From positions 1 through 25,197 of IMG/VR virus record IMGVR_UViG_3300024308_000058: a DNA stretch of 25,197 nucleotides. One strand, written 5' to 3'. Shown one piece after another: positions 13,102 to 19,969 of the stretch. The stretch comes from a virus. Under the pieces are notes generated by a model, which did not search any database, was not told the DNA's origin, and saw only the letters and a list, made by a program, of their open reading frames with translations. The position numbers were made by a program, and so were the translations under genes. Each line of letters starts with the position of its first letter. Position 1 is the first letter of the stretch.

Positions 13102-13613
13102 TGCCGCCGAAGAAGACGTCCAGCCGGTCGCTGCGCTATGCAACCGTGCAGGACATGCCGGAAGGCATGCGCCGCCTCGTGCAGGCCAGTGCGCCGACAG
13201 CCGGGCCAGCACCGGCCGCGCCGCGCGCCTACCGTCCGCCGTCTGCTGTTCAGCCCTCTGGCAACGGAAACGCCGCCGGCAAGGTCGCACGCGGCAGGCC
13301 GCGGCACGTGCCAGGGGAGATGAACAAGACCGAGGAAGCCTATGCCGCGCATCTGGCGCTAAAGCTGGCCGCCGGCGAGATCGCGTGGTTCCGATTCGAG
13401 TCCGTGAAGCTGAAGTTGGCCGAAAAGACCCACCTCACCATCGACTTCTTCGTAATGACGGCCGCCGGTGACCTGGAGGCCCACGAGGTGAAGGGCTTCT
13501 GGGAGGAAGACGCTCGCGTGAAGGTGAAGGTGGCCGCCGAGATGTACCCGTTCCGATTCCTGGCAGTCCAGCGCGCCCCTGGCGGCGGCTGGAAAACGGA
13601 GGTGTTCTCTTGA
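13101..13613 (+). CDS. DUF1064 family, PD-(D/E)XK nuclease-like protein
   Basis: The 170-aa protein has a basic, Pro/Ala-rich tail to about residue 70 and then a DUF1064 domain: NKTEEAYAAHL, FRFESVKLKLA, TIDFFVM, then HEVKGFWEEDARVKVKVAAEMYPFRF. The D115, E129 and K131 arrangement fits a PD-(D/E)XK nuclease core. DUF1064 proteins are common in phage early regions and may act as Holliday-junction or DNA-repair nucleases; this function is inferred. The ATG at 13101 overlaps the previous stop (TGATG). Confidence 0.85.
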   Translation: MPPKKTSSRSLRYATVQDMPEGMRRLVQASAPTAGPAPAAPRAYRPPSAVQPSGNGNAAGKVARGRPRHVPGEMNKTEEAYAAHLALKLAAGEIAWFRFESVKLKLAEKTHLTIDFFVMTAAGDLEAHEVKGFWEEDARVKVKVAAEMYPFRFLAVQRAPGGGWKTEVFS

Positions 13614-14404
13614 ACGCAATGATGATTGGCGGGGTCACTGTACGCCGCGACGACGTGGGCAGGTTCTGCCTGAACGACCTGCACCAAGCATCCGGTGGTG
13701 CGAAGCGCCACCAGCCCAGCGACTGGCAGCGCCTGAAGCAGACCGAGGAACTGGTGGCCGAACTGGTCAATTCCGGGGAATCCCGGGTTTACCCCATGCA
13801 CTCGGTGGCGGGCCGCTACGGCGGCAGCTACGTGGTGCGCGAGCTGGTCTATGCCTACGCCATGTGGATCAGCCCCAGCTTCAGCCTGCAGGTGATCCGC
13901 GCCTATGACGCGCTGGCGGCCGGCGCTCCCGCTCCTGACCCGATGCAAGCGCTGACCGATCCGGCGACGCTCCGCGCGTTGCTGCTGTCGTATAGCGAGA
14001 AAGCCGAGATCCTAGAGGCGCGCGTGCAGTACCAGGAGCCGCAGGTGCGTGCGCTGCTGCGGCTGACCCAGGCCGATGGCACCTTCAACATCAGCACCGC
14101 GGCCAAGATGCTGCAGGTCCAGCCTCGCCAGCTGTTCGCCTGGCTGTCCGAGCATGGCTGGATCTACCGACGCGCGGGCAGCAAGAACTGGCTGGCCTAC
14201 CAAACACGCCTGCAGCAGGGCGTGCTGGTGCACAAGGCGTGCATCCAGCGCACCGACGGTGAGCAGGAGCGCGTACACGAGCAGGTGCTGGTGACCGCGA
14301 AGGGTCTGTCGCGGCTGGCCGAGAGCATCGACCGGGACCAGATGACCTGGGCTCGGGCCGACGCGGCCATCGGTTTGCAGCTGACTGTGGAGGTGATCCA
14401 GTGA
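13610..14404 (+). CDS. KilA-N plus ANT domain antirepressor-type protein
   Basis: The 264-aa protein has an N-terminal KilA-N domain (about residues 5-105: GGVTVRRDDVGRFCLNDLHQASGG, then WQRLKQTEELVAEL, then VVRELVYAYAMWISPSFSLQVIRAYD) and a C-terminal ANT/KilAC domain (about 140-260: ADGTFNISTAAKMLQVQPRQLF, then WLSEHGWIYRR, then VTAKGLSRLAE). This pair matches phage antirepressors. The start is TTG at 13610 with GGAGG seven bases upstream; the ATG at 13619 is less well spaced. Since the CI here lacks a cleavage domain, an antirepressor may matter for induction, though this gene lies under PR and so would act after the switch opens. Confidence 0.85.
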   Translation: MNAMMIGGVTVRRDDVGRFCLNDLHQASGGAKRHQPSDWQRLKQTEELVAELVNSGESRVYPMHSVAGRYGGSYVVRELVYAYAMWISPSFSLQVIRAYDALAAGAPAPDPMQALTDPATLRALLLSYSEKAEILEARVQYQEPQVRALLRLTQADGTFNISTAAKMLQVQPRQLFAWLSEHGWIYRRAGSKNWLAYQTRLQQGVLVHKACIQRTDGEQERVHEQVLVTAKGLSRLAESIDRDQMTWARADAAIGLQLTVEVIQ

Positions 14405-14553
14405 TCTCGAAAATCCCAAGCCTGGATGAGGAAATGCACCACCAATACCTAGAAGAGAGGGAAGGTCCTATTAGGTGTCACGTCGGCGGCACCGTCTGGG
14501 ACGCCTGGCATGATGGCCGGCCCCGTTGGGTCAGCAACTGCGAGGTGGCCTGA
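14401..14553 (+). CDS. small 50-aa phage protein (GTG start)
   Basis: An uninterrupted 50-codon frame begins at GTG 14401 (overlapping the antirepressor stop, GTGA) and ends at TGA 14551-14553, which overlaps the next ATG. Its ribosome site GGAGGTGATC is a ten-base perfect match to the 16S tail, seven bases before the GTG. The protein is acidic at the N-terminus (MISKIPSLDEEMHHQYLEEREG) and has WDAWHDGRPRWV near the C-terminus. Family not recognised. Confidence 0.65.
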   Translation: MISKIPSLDEEMHHQYLEEREGPIRCHVGGTVWDAWHDGRPRWVSNCEVA

Positions 14554-15302
14554 TGTCAGTAGTAGTCGCGCCCGCGGTAGGCCTAACACCTTGTGGCAAT
14601 TGCGGCAGCGAGGAAGTGCGCATGCGCGCGCGGGGGAGCACCAGCACCCGGCGCACCGCGCAGGTCGTTTGCGCGCGCTGCAGCGCCCAGAGTGAGCTGT
14701 GCATAGGCGCAGGTGCGGAAGCTAAGGCGGTCAAGGCATGGGGACAGAAACCCCACGCGCCTCTGGCACCGCCAACAGCGAGGGTGGTGCGCGACCGGGC
14801 GCCGGTGCCAGACCTCCCCCTGCAGCGCGACCCGCTCGAACTGATTGCCCGCATGCTGGTTGGCGGAAGCTTCCGGATTCCTACGCAGGGGCGCACGCCG
14901 ACGATGATCACTGCGGCCGACGTGGCCGGAGCTGTCGGGATGATGCGTGATCCGGTGGCCAAGCAGACGGCAATTGTCGTTGTCCAACGTGCCGAAGGTA
15001 GGGCACTTGTCGCTCTGGGGCGCAGCGTGGCTAGGAGGGTGTTTCGGACATGCCGCGAAATGGGCGGCGCCGCGCCACTGCGAATTGATGATCCGGCCGA
15101 CCGCTGGCGTATGAGACTCGTGCTACAAGACGCAATCAATGACCTGGTGTGGCCAGAGAGGAAAGTGCCCGCCCAAGCTGCGGCAATGGCGGCCAAAATG
15201 CGAAAGGCTGTCTATCTTCAGGCGTACACAATTGCATCTGGTGTGCTGGTCGGCGCTCTGGAAAATGCACGTCAGGAGTTCGGCAGGCGGATATTCACTT
15301 GA
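14553..15302 (+). CDS. zinc-ribbon protein, Lar-like N-terminus
   Basis: The 249-aa protein carries C14-x2-C17 and C40-x2-C43 (PCGNCGSEEVRM, then VVCARCSAQ), followed by a helix ending AVKAWGQ. That pattern matches the Lar restriction-alleviation zinc ribbon. The remaining 180 residues are new to me: ITAADVAGAVGMM, then QRAEGRALVALGRSVARRVF, then PADRWRMRLVLQDAINDLVWPERK. It sits where lambdoid phages encode the Q antiterminator, so a role in late-gene control is the alternative. The start at 14553 overlaps the small ORF's stop. No ribosome site stands out. Confidence 0.7.
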   Translation: MSVVVAPAVGLTPCGNCGSEEVRMRARGSTSTRRTAQVVCARCSAQSELCIGAGAEAKAVKAWGQKPHAPLAPPTARVVRDRAPVPDLPLQRDPLELIARMLVGGSFRIPTQGRTPTMITAADVAGAVGMMRDPVAKQTAIVVVQRAEGRALVALGRSVARRVFRTCREMGGAAPLRIDDPADRWRMRLVLQDAINDLVWPERKVPAQAAAMAAKMRKAVYLQAYTIASGVLVGALENARQEFGRRIFT

Positions 15303-15368
15303 GTCCAGAGCGATCGAGAATCGCCCCATTCTGTGGGAGAATCTTAAGAAACAACAGGGGGGCGCTTA

Positions 15369-16310
15369 ATGGTTGAGGATAGGAAAAACCGATTTTGGCT
15401 CTGGTTGCGAGAGCTCCAATGGCCGGCGATAGCAATGAGCGTTGGGGCGATCGGAGTTGTCGTACTTCGTATGCGCTATCCGGAGGTTTTTAAGCTCGAC
15501 GCGATTTCTGTCGTGCTCATTGTATTGGCTATCCTTCCTTGGTTGCGATCAATCGTTAAATCGGTAGAGGTCGCTGGTTTAGGAAAGCTTGAGCTGCAAG
15601 ATGTTGAGAATGCAGCGCGGAGGGTTGAGGATTCCGGCTTACCTAAGCCCGATCCTAGCGAGCCGGAAGCACAGGGGACAAGTGCCGCAAGCGGAAACGT
15701 CGATGCCGCTGATAGTGACGTCGGAGTTAGGCAAGTGCAAGACGATCCCATGGTCGACAGAGCTGCCGCCGAAGCTGCTCTTGATATCGTTAGTTCGCTG
15801 CCCAGCAGGAGGGTTCAGACGATAGTCGGAGCAGGTTTTGGGAAGCCTGCTGATTCATTTTCGAAGATGCATTCTTTCGGATTCTCCAGCACGGACTTGG
15901 CGTACTCGGACAGCCGCCTAGCCGGAGCCGCGCTTCTTTTCACGCGAGGCCTGCAACGCTTGGCAAAGGAGTTCGGAATTGCGTACACGTCTGCACAGGA
16001 CACGATTTCACGGCTTTTCGGTGTCGGTGCCATCGACGCGAAACAGGCTGATGCTCTGGTCACTGCTTCGAGTCTTCTTAGAGCCGCACGTGGATTGGAG
16101 GCGAGCGGGCTTGCTGTTCAGAAGACGCTTGACGTTGTCATGGACGTCGTGGAATCGCTCGAGGTGCTAAGAAAAAAGGAGCATTCGCGTAGGACCAAAG
16201 TTTCGGCAGGTACCGCAGCTGTGGCTGATAAAACATCTGGAAACGCTAGCGTCGCTTCAGCGCAAGGTGTGGATGCTGACCGCGGAACGGAGCCCAAGGC
16301 AGAACGCTAA
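15369..16310 (+). CDS. two-span membrane-anchored moron, family unknown
   Basis: The 313-aa protein has two hydrophobic segments (about residues 18-35 and 44-59), then a conserved-looking junction (LPWLRSIVKSVEVAGLGKLEL), an acidic Ser/Pro/Asp linker (about 85-130), a folded domain (about 135-270) and a disordered tail. The two spans plus cytoplasmic domain are seen in many phage-exclusion and defence proteins, but the domain is not recognised. It has an AGGGGGG ribosome site and is lower in GC than neighbours, consistent with a moron placed between the early genes and the late-control region. Confidence 0.7.
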   Translation: MVEDRKNRFWLWLRELQWPAIAMSVGAIGVVVLRMRYPEVFKLDAISVVLIVLAILPWLRSIVKSVEVAGLGKLELQDVENAARRVEDSGLPKPDPSEPEAQGTSAASGNVDAADSDVGVRQVQDDPMVDRAAAEAALDIVSSLPSRRVQTIVGAGFGKPADSFSKMHSFGFSSTDLAYSDSRLAGAALLFTRGLQRLAKEFGIAYTSAQDTISRLFGVGAIDAKQADALVTASSLLRAARGLEASGLAVQKTLDVVMDVVESLEVLRKKEHSRRTKVSAGTAAVADKTSGNASVASAQGVDADRGTEPKAER

Positions 16311-16499
16311 GGAACATTACCGCAGTCGCCGTGAACCTTACCGCATTCGACCGAGTGCGGTAAGGAACATTACCGCAGTTGCATCGGGAACCAGAAGTTG
16401 TGCACAGTACTTACCGTGGGCGAGGTAGTAAGCAGCTCACGGAACAGCGGCCGCAGGCCTGGACTCGGGAGGTCCAGTCACCTGCGGTTCGTCGTTTCT
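16311..16499. promoter_or_regulatory. late-control region: repeat cluster and hairpins
   Basis: This is non-coding. The 16-base unit GGAACATTACCGCAGT occurs at 16311-16326 and 16364-16379. The octamer TTACCGCA is at 16317, 16338 and 16370, with its complement at 16356. This generates a perfect 10-bp dyad, CCTTACCGCA (16336-16345) with TGCGGTAAGG (16356-16365). In lambda this position holds the late promoter pR' and tR'; no clear -10/-35 pair was found here, so the role is inferred from position. Confidence 0.6.
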
Positions 16500-16500
16500 G
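16451..16500 (+). terminator. two-tier hairpin, terminator-like
   Basis: The outer stem CCGCAGG (16451-16457)/CCTGCGG (16481-16487) encloses the inner stem CTGGAC (16459-16464)/GTCCAG (16472-16477). The tail TTCGTCGTTTCTG is only moderately T-rich. It directly precedes the tRNA-like gene, so it may also be a processing structure. Confidence 0.45.
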
Positions 16501-16584
16501 GGGCGGGTTGCCCGATGGGCGCGGGGCCGGACTGTAAATTCGGCGTCTGTGACTCGCGTGGTTCGACTCCACGTCGCCCCAACA
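16500..16584 (+). tRNA. tRNA-Tyr-like (GTA anticodon), phage-borne, non-canonical
   Basis: Acceptor GGGGCGG pairs with TCGCCCC (16574-16580). The anticodon stem is CCGGA/TTCGG with loop CTGTAAA. The long variable arm (16544-16556) closes GTC/GAC as in type II tRNA-Tyr. The T arm CGTGG/CCACG has loop TTCGACT. Oddities: one extra base between acceptor and D stem, so position 8 reads G rather than the near-universal T, and the 3' end is AACA with no encoded CCA. It could be a functional phage tRNA or a decaying copy. Confidence 0.7.
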
Positions 16585-16593
16585 TTAAACAGA

Positions 16594-16629
16594 GCGGCGC
16601 CTGGATGCCTGCAAGCACCCAGGCGCCGC
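16594..16629 (+). terminator. perfect 11-bp GC-rich hairpin downstream of the tRNA
   Basis: GCGGCGCCTGG (16594-16604) pairs with CCAGGCGCCGC (16619-16629), plus an inner TGC/GCA. There is no T-run after it, so it may be a tRNA processing or protection structure, or a pause site for late antitermination, rather than a simple terminator. Confidence 0.5.
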
Positions 16630-16728
16630 CGCAGTACACGCGTTTCGCCCGCGTGCCATTGGCTTAAGCCCTGCCGCTCTCCGGAGAGCGCGTGCAGTTT
16701 GCTTAACGAATGTCGCACAGGTTGAGAC
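16630..16728. other. short non-coding stretch before the Dam gene
   Basis: Nothing convincing is seen here beyond the leader of the methylase gene. It completes the roughly 420-base gene-free region that starts at 16311. Confidence 0.5.
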
Positions 16729-17493
16729 TTGAAGACGAAGACATTGTTCCCTTGGCCGGGCGGGAAGACACGCCTGGCGAAGCACCTGCTGCCGCTGATC
16801 AACGATCGGCCCCATACCTGCTACGTCGAGGCCTTTGCTGGTAGCGCTGCCATGCTGTTTGAGCGTGCACCGGCCAAGATTGAGGTCCTGAACGACACGC
16901 ACGGCGAGCTGGTGAGGCTCTACCGCGTAGCCGCCAATCACCTGGACGAATTCGTTCGCCACTTCCGGTGGTCGCTGACCAGCCGGGAAATGTACCGGTG
17001 GGCACAGCTGCAGCACGTCGAGACGCTTACCGACATCCAGCGTGCCGCGCGCTTCTATTACCTGCAGAAGCTGAGCTTCGGCGGAAAGGTAGATGGTCAG
17101 TCGCTGGGTGTAGGCCCCACGGCAGTGAAGCGCATCAACCTGCTCCGGTTGGAACAGGATCTCAGCGATGCGCACCTTCGGTTGCAAGGTGTTGTGATCG
17201 AGCAGTTGCCGTGGCAGCGCTGCATCGAGAAGTACGACCGACCCGAGACGTTGTTCCTTCTTGATCCTCCCTATTGGGAGACGACGGGCTATGGAAGCGA
17301 GTTCGGCATGGATCAGTACGAGCTGTTGGCAGAAGCAATGGCCAAGCTCAGGGGCCGGGCAATCCTGACCATCAACGACCATCCCGCTATGCGGGCACTG
17401 TTCGACTCCTTCACTCGCGTCAGTGTCCCAATCCGCTACACCGTTGGCGGCGGCGTGGGCGTTGCGCGGAGCGAGCTCATCTATACAACCTAG
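16729..17493 (+). CDS. Dam-type DNA adenine N6-methyltransferase (D12 class)
   Basis: The 254-aa protein starts near FPWPGGKTRLA (residues 7-17; the family's N-terminal PF.KW.GGK motif). The SAM site EAFAGSAAMLF is at about 34-44 and the catalytic DPPYWETTGYG at 179-189. The SAM motif precedes the catalytic motif, the alpha-class order of Dam. Likely target adenine, sequence unknown. The first codon is TTG at 16729 with a weak CAGGTTGAG ribosome site; no ATG is available before the GGK motif. It is the first gene of the late/lysis segment, and the second methylase in this phage. Confidence 0.88.
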   Translation: MKTKTLFPWPGGKTRLAKHLLPLINDRPHTCYVEAFAGSAAMLFERAPAKIEVLNDTHGELVRLYRVAANHLDEFVRHFRWSLTSREMYRWAQLQHVETLTDIQRAARFYYLQKLSFGGKVDGQSLGVGPTAVKRINLLRLEQDLSDAHLRLQGVVIEQLPWQRCIEKYDRPETLFLLDPPYWETTGYGSEFGMDQYELLAEAMAKLRGRAILTINDHPAMRALFDSFTRVSVPIRYTVGGGVGVARSELIYTT

Positions 17494-17563
17494 CCGGGCA
17501 TCGGGTCTGGCTGGGTCTCGTGCTCCGCCTACGCGGCGGGGCTGAACCTCTGCAGGAACCGAG

Positions 17564-18052
17564 ATGACGCAGATCACTCCCCAACAGGCTGGCGGCGTGA
17601 ACGTCGTGGCCTTCCTCGACATGCTGGCTTGGTCCGAAGGTACGGACAACGGCAAGCAGACCACCAAGGACCGCGGCTATGACGTGATCGTTGGCGGGCA
17701 GTTGTTCAAGAGCTACGCCGACCATCCGCGCGTGCTGGTGGAGCTGCCGAAGCTCAAGATCCAGTCCACGGCAGCTGGCCGCTACCAGCTGCTGCGCCGC
17801 TACTACGACGCCTACAAGAAGACGCTCGGCCTGAAGGATTTCTCGCCGCTGAGCCAGGATCTAATCGCGCTGCAGCAGATCCGGGAGCGTCGCGCACTGC
17901 CGCTGATCCAGGCGGGCAAGATCCGAGAAGCCATCAAGGCGGTTAGCAACATCTGGGCGAGCCTGCCGGGCGCTGGCTACGGCCAGCACGAACACAAGAT
18001 TGCCGACCTGTTGGCCGTGTACCGCAAGGCCGGCGGGACGGTGGTGCCGTGA
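17564..18052 (+). CDS. R: endolysin, lambda R-type lytic transglycosylase
   Basis: The 162-aa protein matches lambda R almost along its length: AFLDMLAWSEGTDNG, GYDVIVGGQLF, AGRYQLL, LGLKDFSPLSQD, SNIWASLPGAGYGQ. The catalytic Glu is residue 25 (SEGT). It cuts the glycan strand by forming 1,6-anhydro ends without hydrolysis. No signal peptide is present, so release depends on the holin. A CAGGAACCGAG leader precedes the ATG. Its stop overlaps the holin start (GTGA). Here the endolysin precedes the holin, the reverse of lambda's S-R order. Confidence 0.96.
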   Translation: MTQITPQQAGGVNVVAFLDMLAWSEGTDNGKQTTKDRGYDVIVGGQLFKSYADHPRVLVELPKLKIQSTAAGRYQLLRRYYDAYKKTLGLKDFSPLSQDLIALQQIRERRALPLIQAGKIREAIKAVSNIWASLPGAGYGQHEHKIADLLAVYRKAGGTVVP

Positions 18053-18504
18053 CCGAGCCCGTGAGCACACTGAAAACCATCGTCGGGACGTTCACTGCGG
18101 CTGTTGTGGCGCCGGCAACAGCAGACGCGCTGCGGGAGGCCGAACGGGTGATCCTTGGCGTCCCGCAATCCGTGCTGCTGGTTGCCATGGCGGGAGCGCT
18201 GATCGGTGTCCTGCTGCTGCCGGAGAAGGATGCGGAGCGGGTGGCCGCTGACGCCAGCCGCCGGCGTGGCCATCGTCTCCTGCAGACCGCCGCGCGGTGG
18301 GCTGCCCTGGCCGTAGCTGTCTTGGCCTACGCCATCGTGGCCGCATGGGTCATCGCCGTTGCGGCGTCCATCTGGCCAGCACTGGCGGGCGCTCCGCAGC
18401 TGCCGTTGGCTGGCCTGTCCGGAGTTCTGATCCGCCGGCTGCTGCCGGGTTACGTGCGCATGGTGGAGCGAGCCACCGGCGCCATCGGAGGCGATAAGCC
18501 ATGA
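18049..18504 (+). CDS. holin
   Basis: The 151-aa protein starts at a GTG that overlaps the endolysin stop. It has two strong hydrophobic spans (about residues 40-57, SVLLVAMAGALIGVLLLP, and 83-108, RWAALAVAVLAYAIVAAWVIAV), perhaps a third weak one near 117-130, separated by a charged loop and ending in a charged tail. That layout, with its place between endolysin and spanin, indicates the pore-forming holin that times lysis. The family is not identified with certainty. Four bases overlap the Rz start. Confidence 0.82.
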   Translation: MTEPVSTLKTIVGTFTAAVVAPATADALREAERVILGVPQSVLLVAMAGALIGVLLLPEKDAERVAADASRRRGHRLLQTAARWAALAVAVLAYAIVAAWVIAVAASIWPALAGAPQLPLAGLSGVLIRRLLPGYVRMVERATGAIGGDKP

Positions 18505-18983
18505 GCGTACTGATTCGATTCTTTCGCGCCCTGTGGACGCTGATCGTAGGCGCCGCTGCCGATGCGCTGCAGTGGCTGAGCAAGCCCGGCAGCAAGGTCA
18601 AGCTGGTGTGCGCTGTGCTGGCCTTCGGCTGCATGGTGTCCGGGCTTACCGCCTGGGAGAAGGAACAGAAGATCCGCGACCTGAGCGCCCAGGTGATCAA
18701 GGTCCGTGCCGACTGGCAGGCTGATGCCGCCCGACTGCAGGCCGACGTGGATACGCGCGATCAGCGCCTGGCCGAGGTCGCCGCCGCACTGAGGGCCGAG
18801 GCCGAGAAGCTGGAAGCCCTCAAGGCAGAGAGCGCGGCAGCACTTCAGGACCTGGCCGTAAAGATCGAGGCATCCGAGAAGGAGGCTTCCACCTGGCGCG
18901 GTCGCTACGAACAACGGCCCGACACCTGCAAGGCAGCACTGGAGCTGCTCGATTCCGCCTGCCCAGCACTGAAGGGGTACTGA
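18501..18983 (+). CDS. Rz: Rz-type inner-membrane spanin
   Basis: The 160-aa protein has one transmembrane segment (about residues 33-51) followed by an uninterrupted coiled coil (about 55-135; Ala/Glu/Gln/Arg heptads) and two cysteines near the C-terminus. The N-terminal anchor and periplasmic coil are the i-spanin layout. It begins in the end of the holin gene (ATGA) and is followed within two bases by the o-spanin gene. Rz/Rz1 complexes fuse inner and outer membranes at lysis. Confidence 0.82.
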   Translation: MSVLIRFFRALWTLIVGAAADALQWLSKPGSKVKLVCAVLAFGCMVSGLTAWEKEQKIRDLSAQVIKVRADWQADAARLQADVDTRDQRLAEVAAALRAEAEKLEALKAESAAALQDLAVKIEASEKEASTWRGRYEQRPDTCKAALELLDSACPALKGY

Positions 18984-18984
18984 C

Positions 18985-19272
18985 ATGCGCGTCATCGTGG
19001 TTACTACCGCTGCGCTGCTGGCAGCGTGCCAAGCCGCACCGACCAAGCCGAACGCGCCACCGGCAGCCGTCATTGAGGTCCCGGTGGCCACCTATGTGCC
19101 CATCGACGCCAAGCTGCGGAAGCGCTGCAAGTGGGTGAAGGAGGCGGCGCCATCGGCCGTATTCGAAGTGAGCAACGGCCGGAAGCGCTGCCTGCTGCAG
19201 TACGAGGCGCAGTTCGACGCCATCGACCAGATGCAGGGGAACCCGGCAGCAGATGGCATGAGCGGCGGTTGA
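18985..19272 (+). CDS. Rz1-like outer-membrane lipoprotein spanin
   Basis: The 95-aa protein has lipobox LLAAC (Cys15), then a Pro/Ala-rich stretch (AAPTKPNAPPAAVIEVPVATYVP), as in Rz1. The C-terminal half with two cysteines (KRCKW, KRCLLQ) is longer than lambda Rz1. It is not nested inside Rz, as lambda's is, but follows it by one base. It is paired with Rz for membrane fusion. Confidence 0.8.
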   Translation: MRVIVVTTAALLAACQAAPTKPNAPPAAVIEVPVATYVPIDAKLRKRCKWVKEAAPSAVFEVSNGRKRCLLQYEAQFDAIDQMQGNPAADGMSGG

Positions 19273-19465
19273 CGTTGTTTCACGCGCGCCGTTTCACGGC
19301 GGGCGGGGCCCCTGGGCTTATCCACAGCCACCGGGGGGAATTCGGACCCCGGTAAAAGACAGTATTTCGGCCTCTAGGGTGCTCCACCACAGGCCACACT
19401 TTTGGCGGTTTTTGCCGGGAGAAACCGCGTTTTCAGGCCTGAATAGGCTGTGCATCGGGTAGAAC
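19273..19465 (+). promoter_or_regulatory. candidate cos region and hairpins before terminase
   Basis: This 193-base gap lies directly upstream of the small terminase, the usual place for cosN/cosB in lambda-type phages. Visible: CGCCGT TTC ACGGCG (19289-19303 area), ACCGGGG (19330-19336)/CCCCGGT (19347-19353), and GCGGTTT (19405-19411)/AAACCGC (19422-19428) followed by GTTTTC, which is terminator-like. No cohesive-end cut site can be pinned from sequence alone. Confidence 0.45.
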
Positions 19466-19969
19466 ATGGCCGACATCCACGAATTCACCAAAGGCTGGTC
19501 CGTGGCCAGGCTGGCGGATGAGTTTGGGATGGACCGCCGAACGGCCAGCAAGCGCCTGAAGGAGGCCGGTGTCCCGCCGCTGACCAAGCGCGCCGGGCAT
19601 GACGTCTATCGCTTATCCGACGCAGCCCCGGCGCTGGTGAATCCGGGTGCCGCTGCGTTTGGCGCGGAGGGCGTGGTCGATCCGCGCGACCTGCCGCCGA
19701 TGGAGCGACGCGCCTACTACCAGTCGGAGAACGAGCGCCTGAAGGTCGAGTCGACCATTGGGCAGCTGGTGCCGGCCGCAGAGGTCGAGGCCGACTACGC
19801 CGAGCTCGTGAAGAAGGTCGTGCAGTTCTTCGACACGCTGCCTGACGTGCTCGAGCGCAAGGCCGGGCTCACGCCGGAGCAGGTGGTCAAGGTCCAGGAC
19901 GAGTGCGATCGCGTCCGGCAATCCATGTACGAGGGCATCACCGATGACGACGTACGCGACAGCGCGTAA
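19466..19969 (+). CDS. terminase small subunit (Nu1/DUF1441-like)
   Basis: The 167-aa protein has an N-terminal winged HTH (about residues 8-45: KGWSVARLADEFGMDRRTASKRLKEAGV) for cos recognition, and a helical C-terminal part (AEVEADYAELVKKVVQFFDTLPDVLERKAGLT) that pairs and contacts the large subunit. It resembles the DUF1441/Nu1 type that goes with GpA-class terminases. It overlaps the large subunit by 26 bases. Confidence 0.88.
   Translation: MADIHEFTKGWSVARLADEFGMDRRTASKRLKEAGVPPLTKRAGHDVYRLSDAAPALVNPGAAAFGAEGVVDPRDLPPMERRAYYQSENERLKVESTIGQLVPAAEVEADYAELVKKVVQFFDTLPDVLERKAGLTPEQVVKVQDECDRVRQSMYEGITDDDVRDSA

Noticed and set aside
16585-17667. 360-aa minus-strand ORF
   Set aside because: Antisense to the Dam-type gene with clear motifs on the plus strand.
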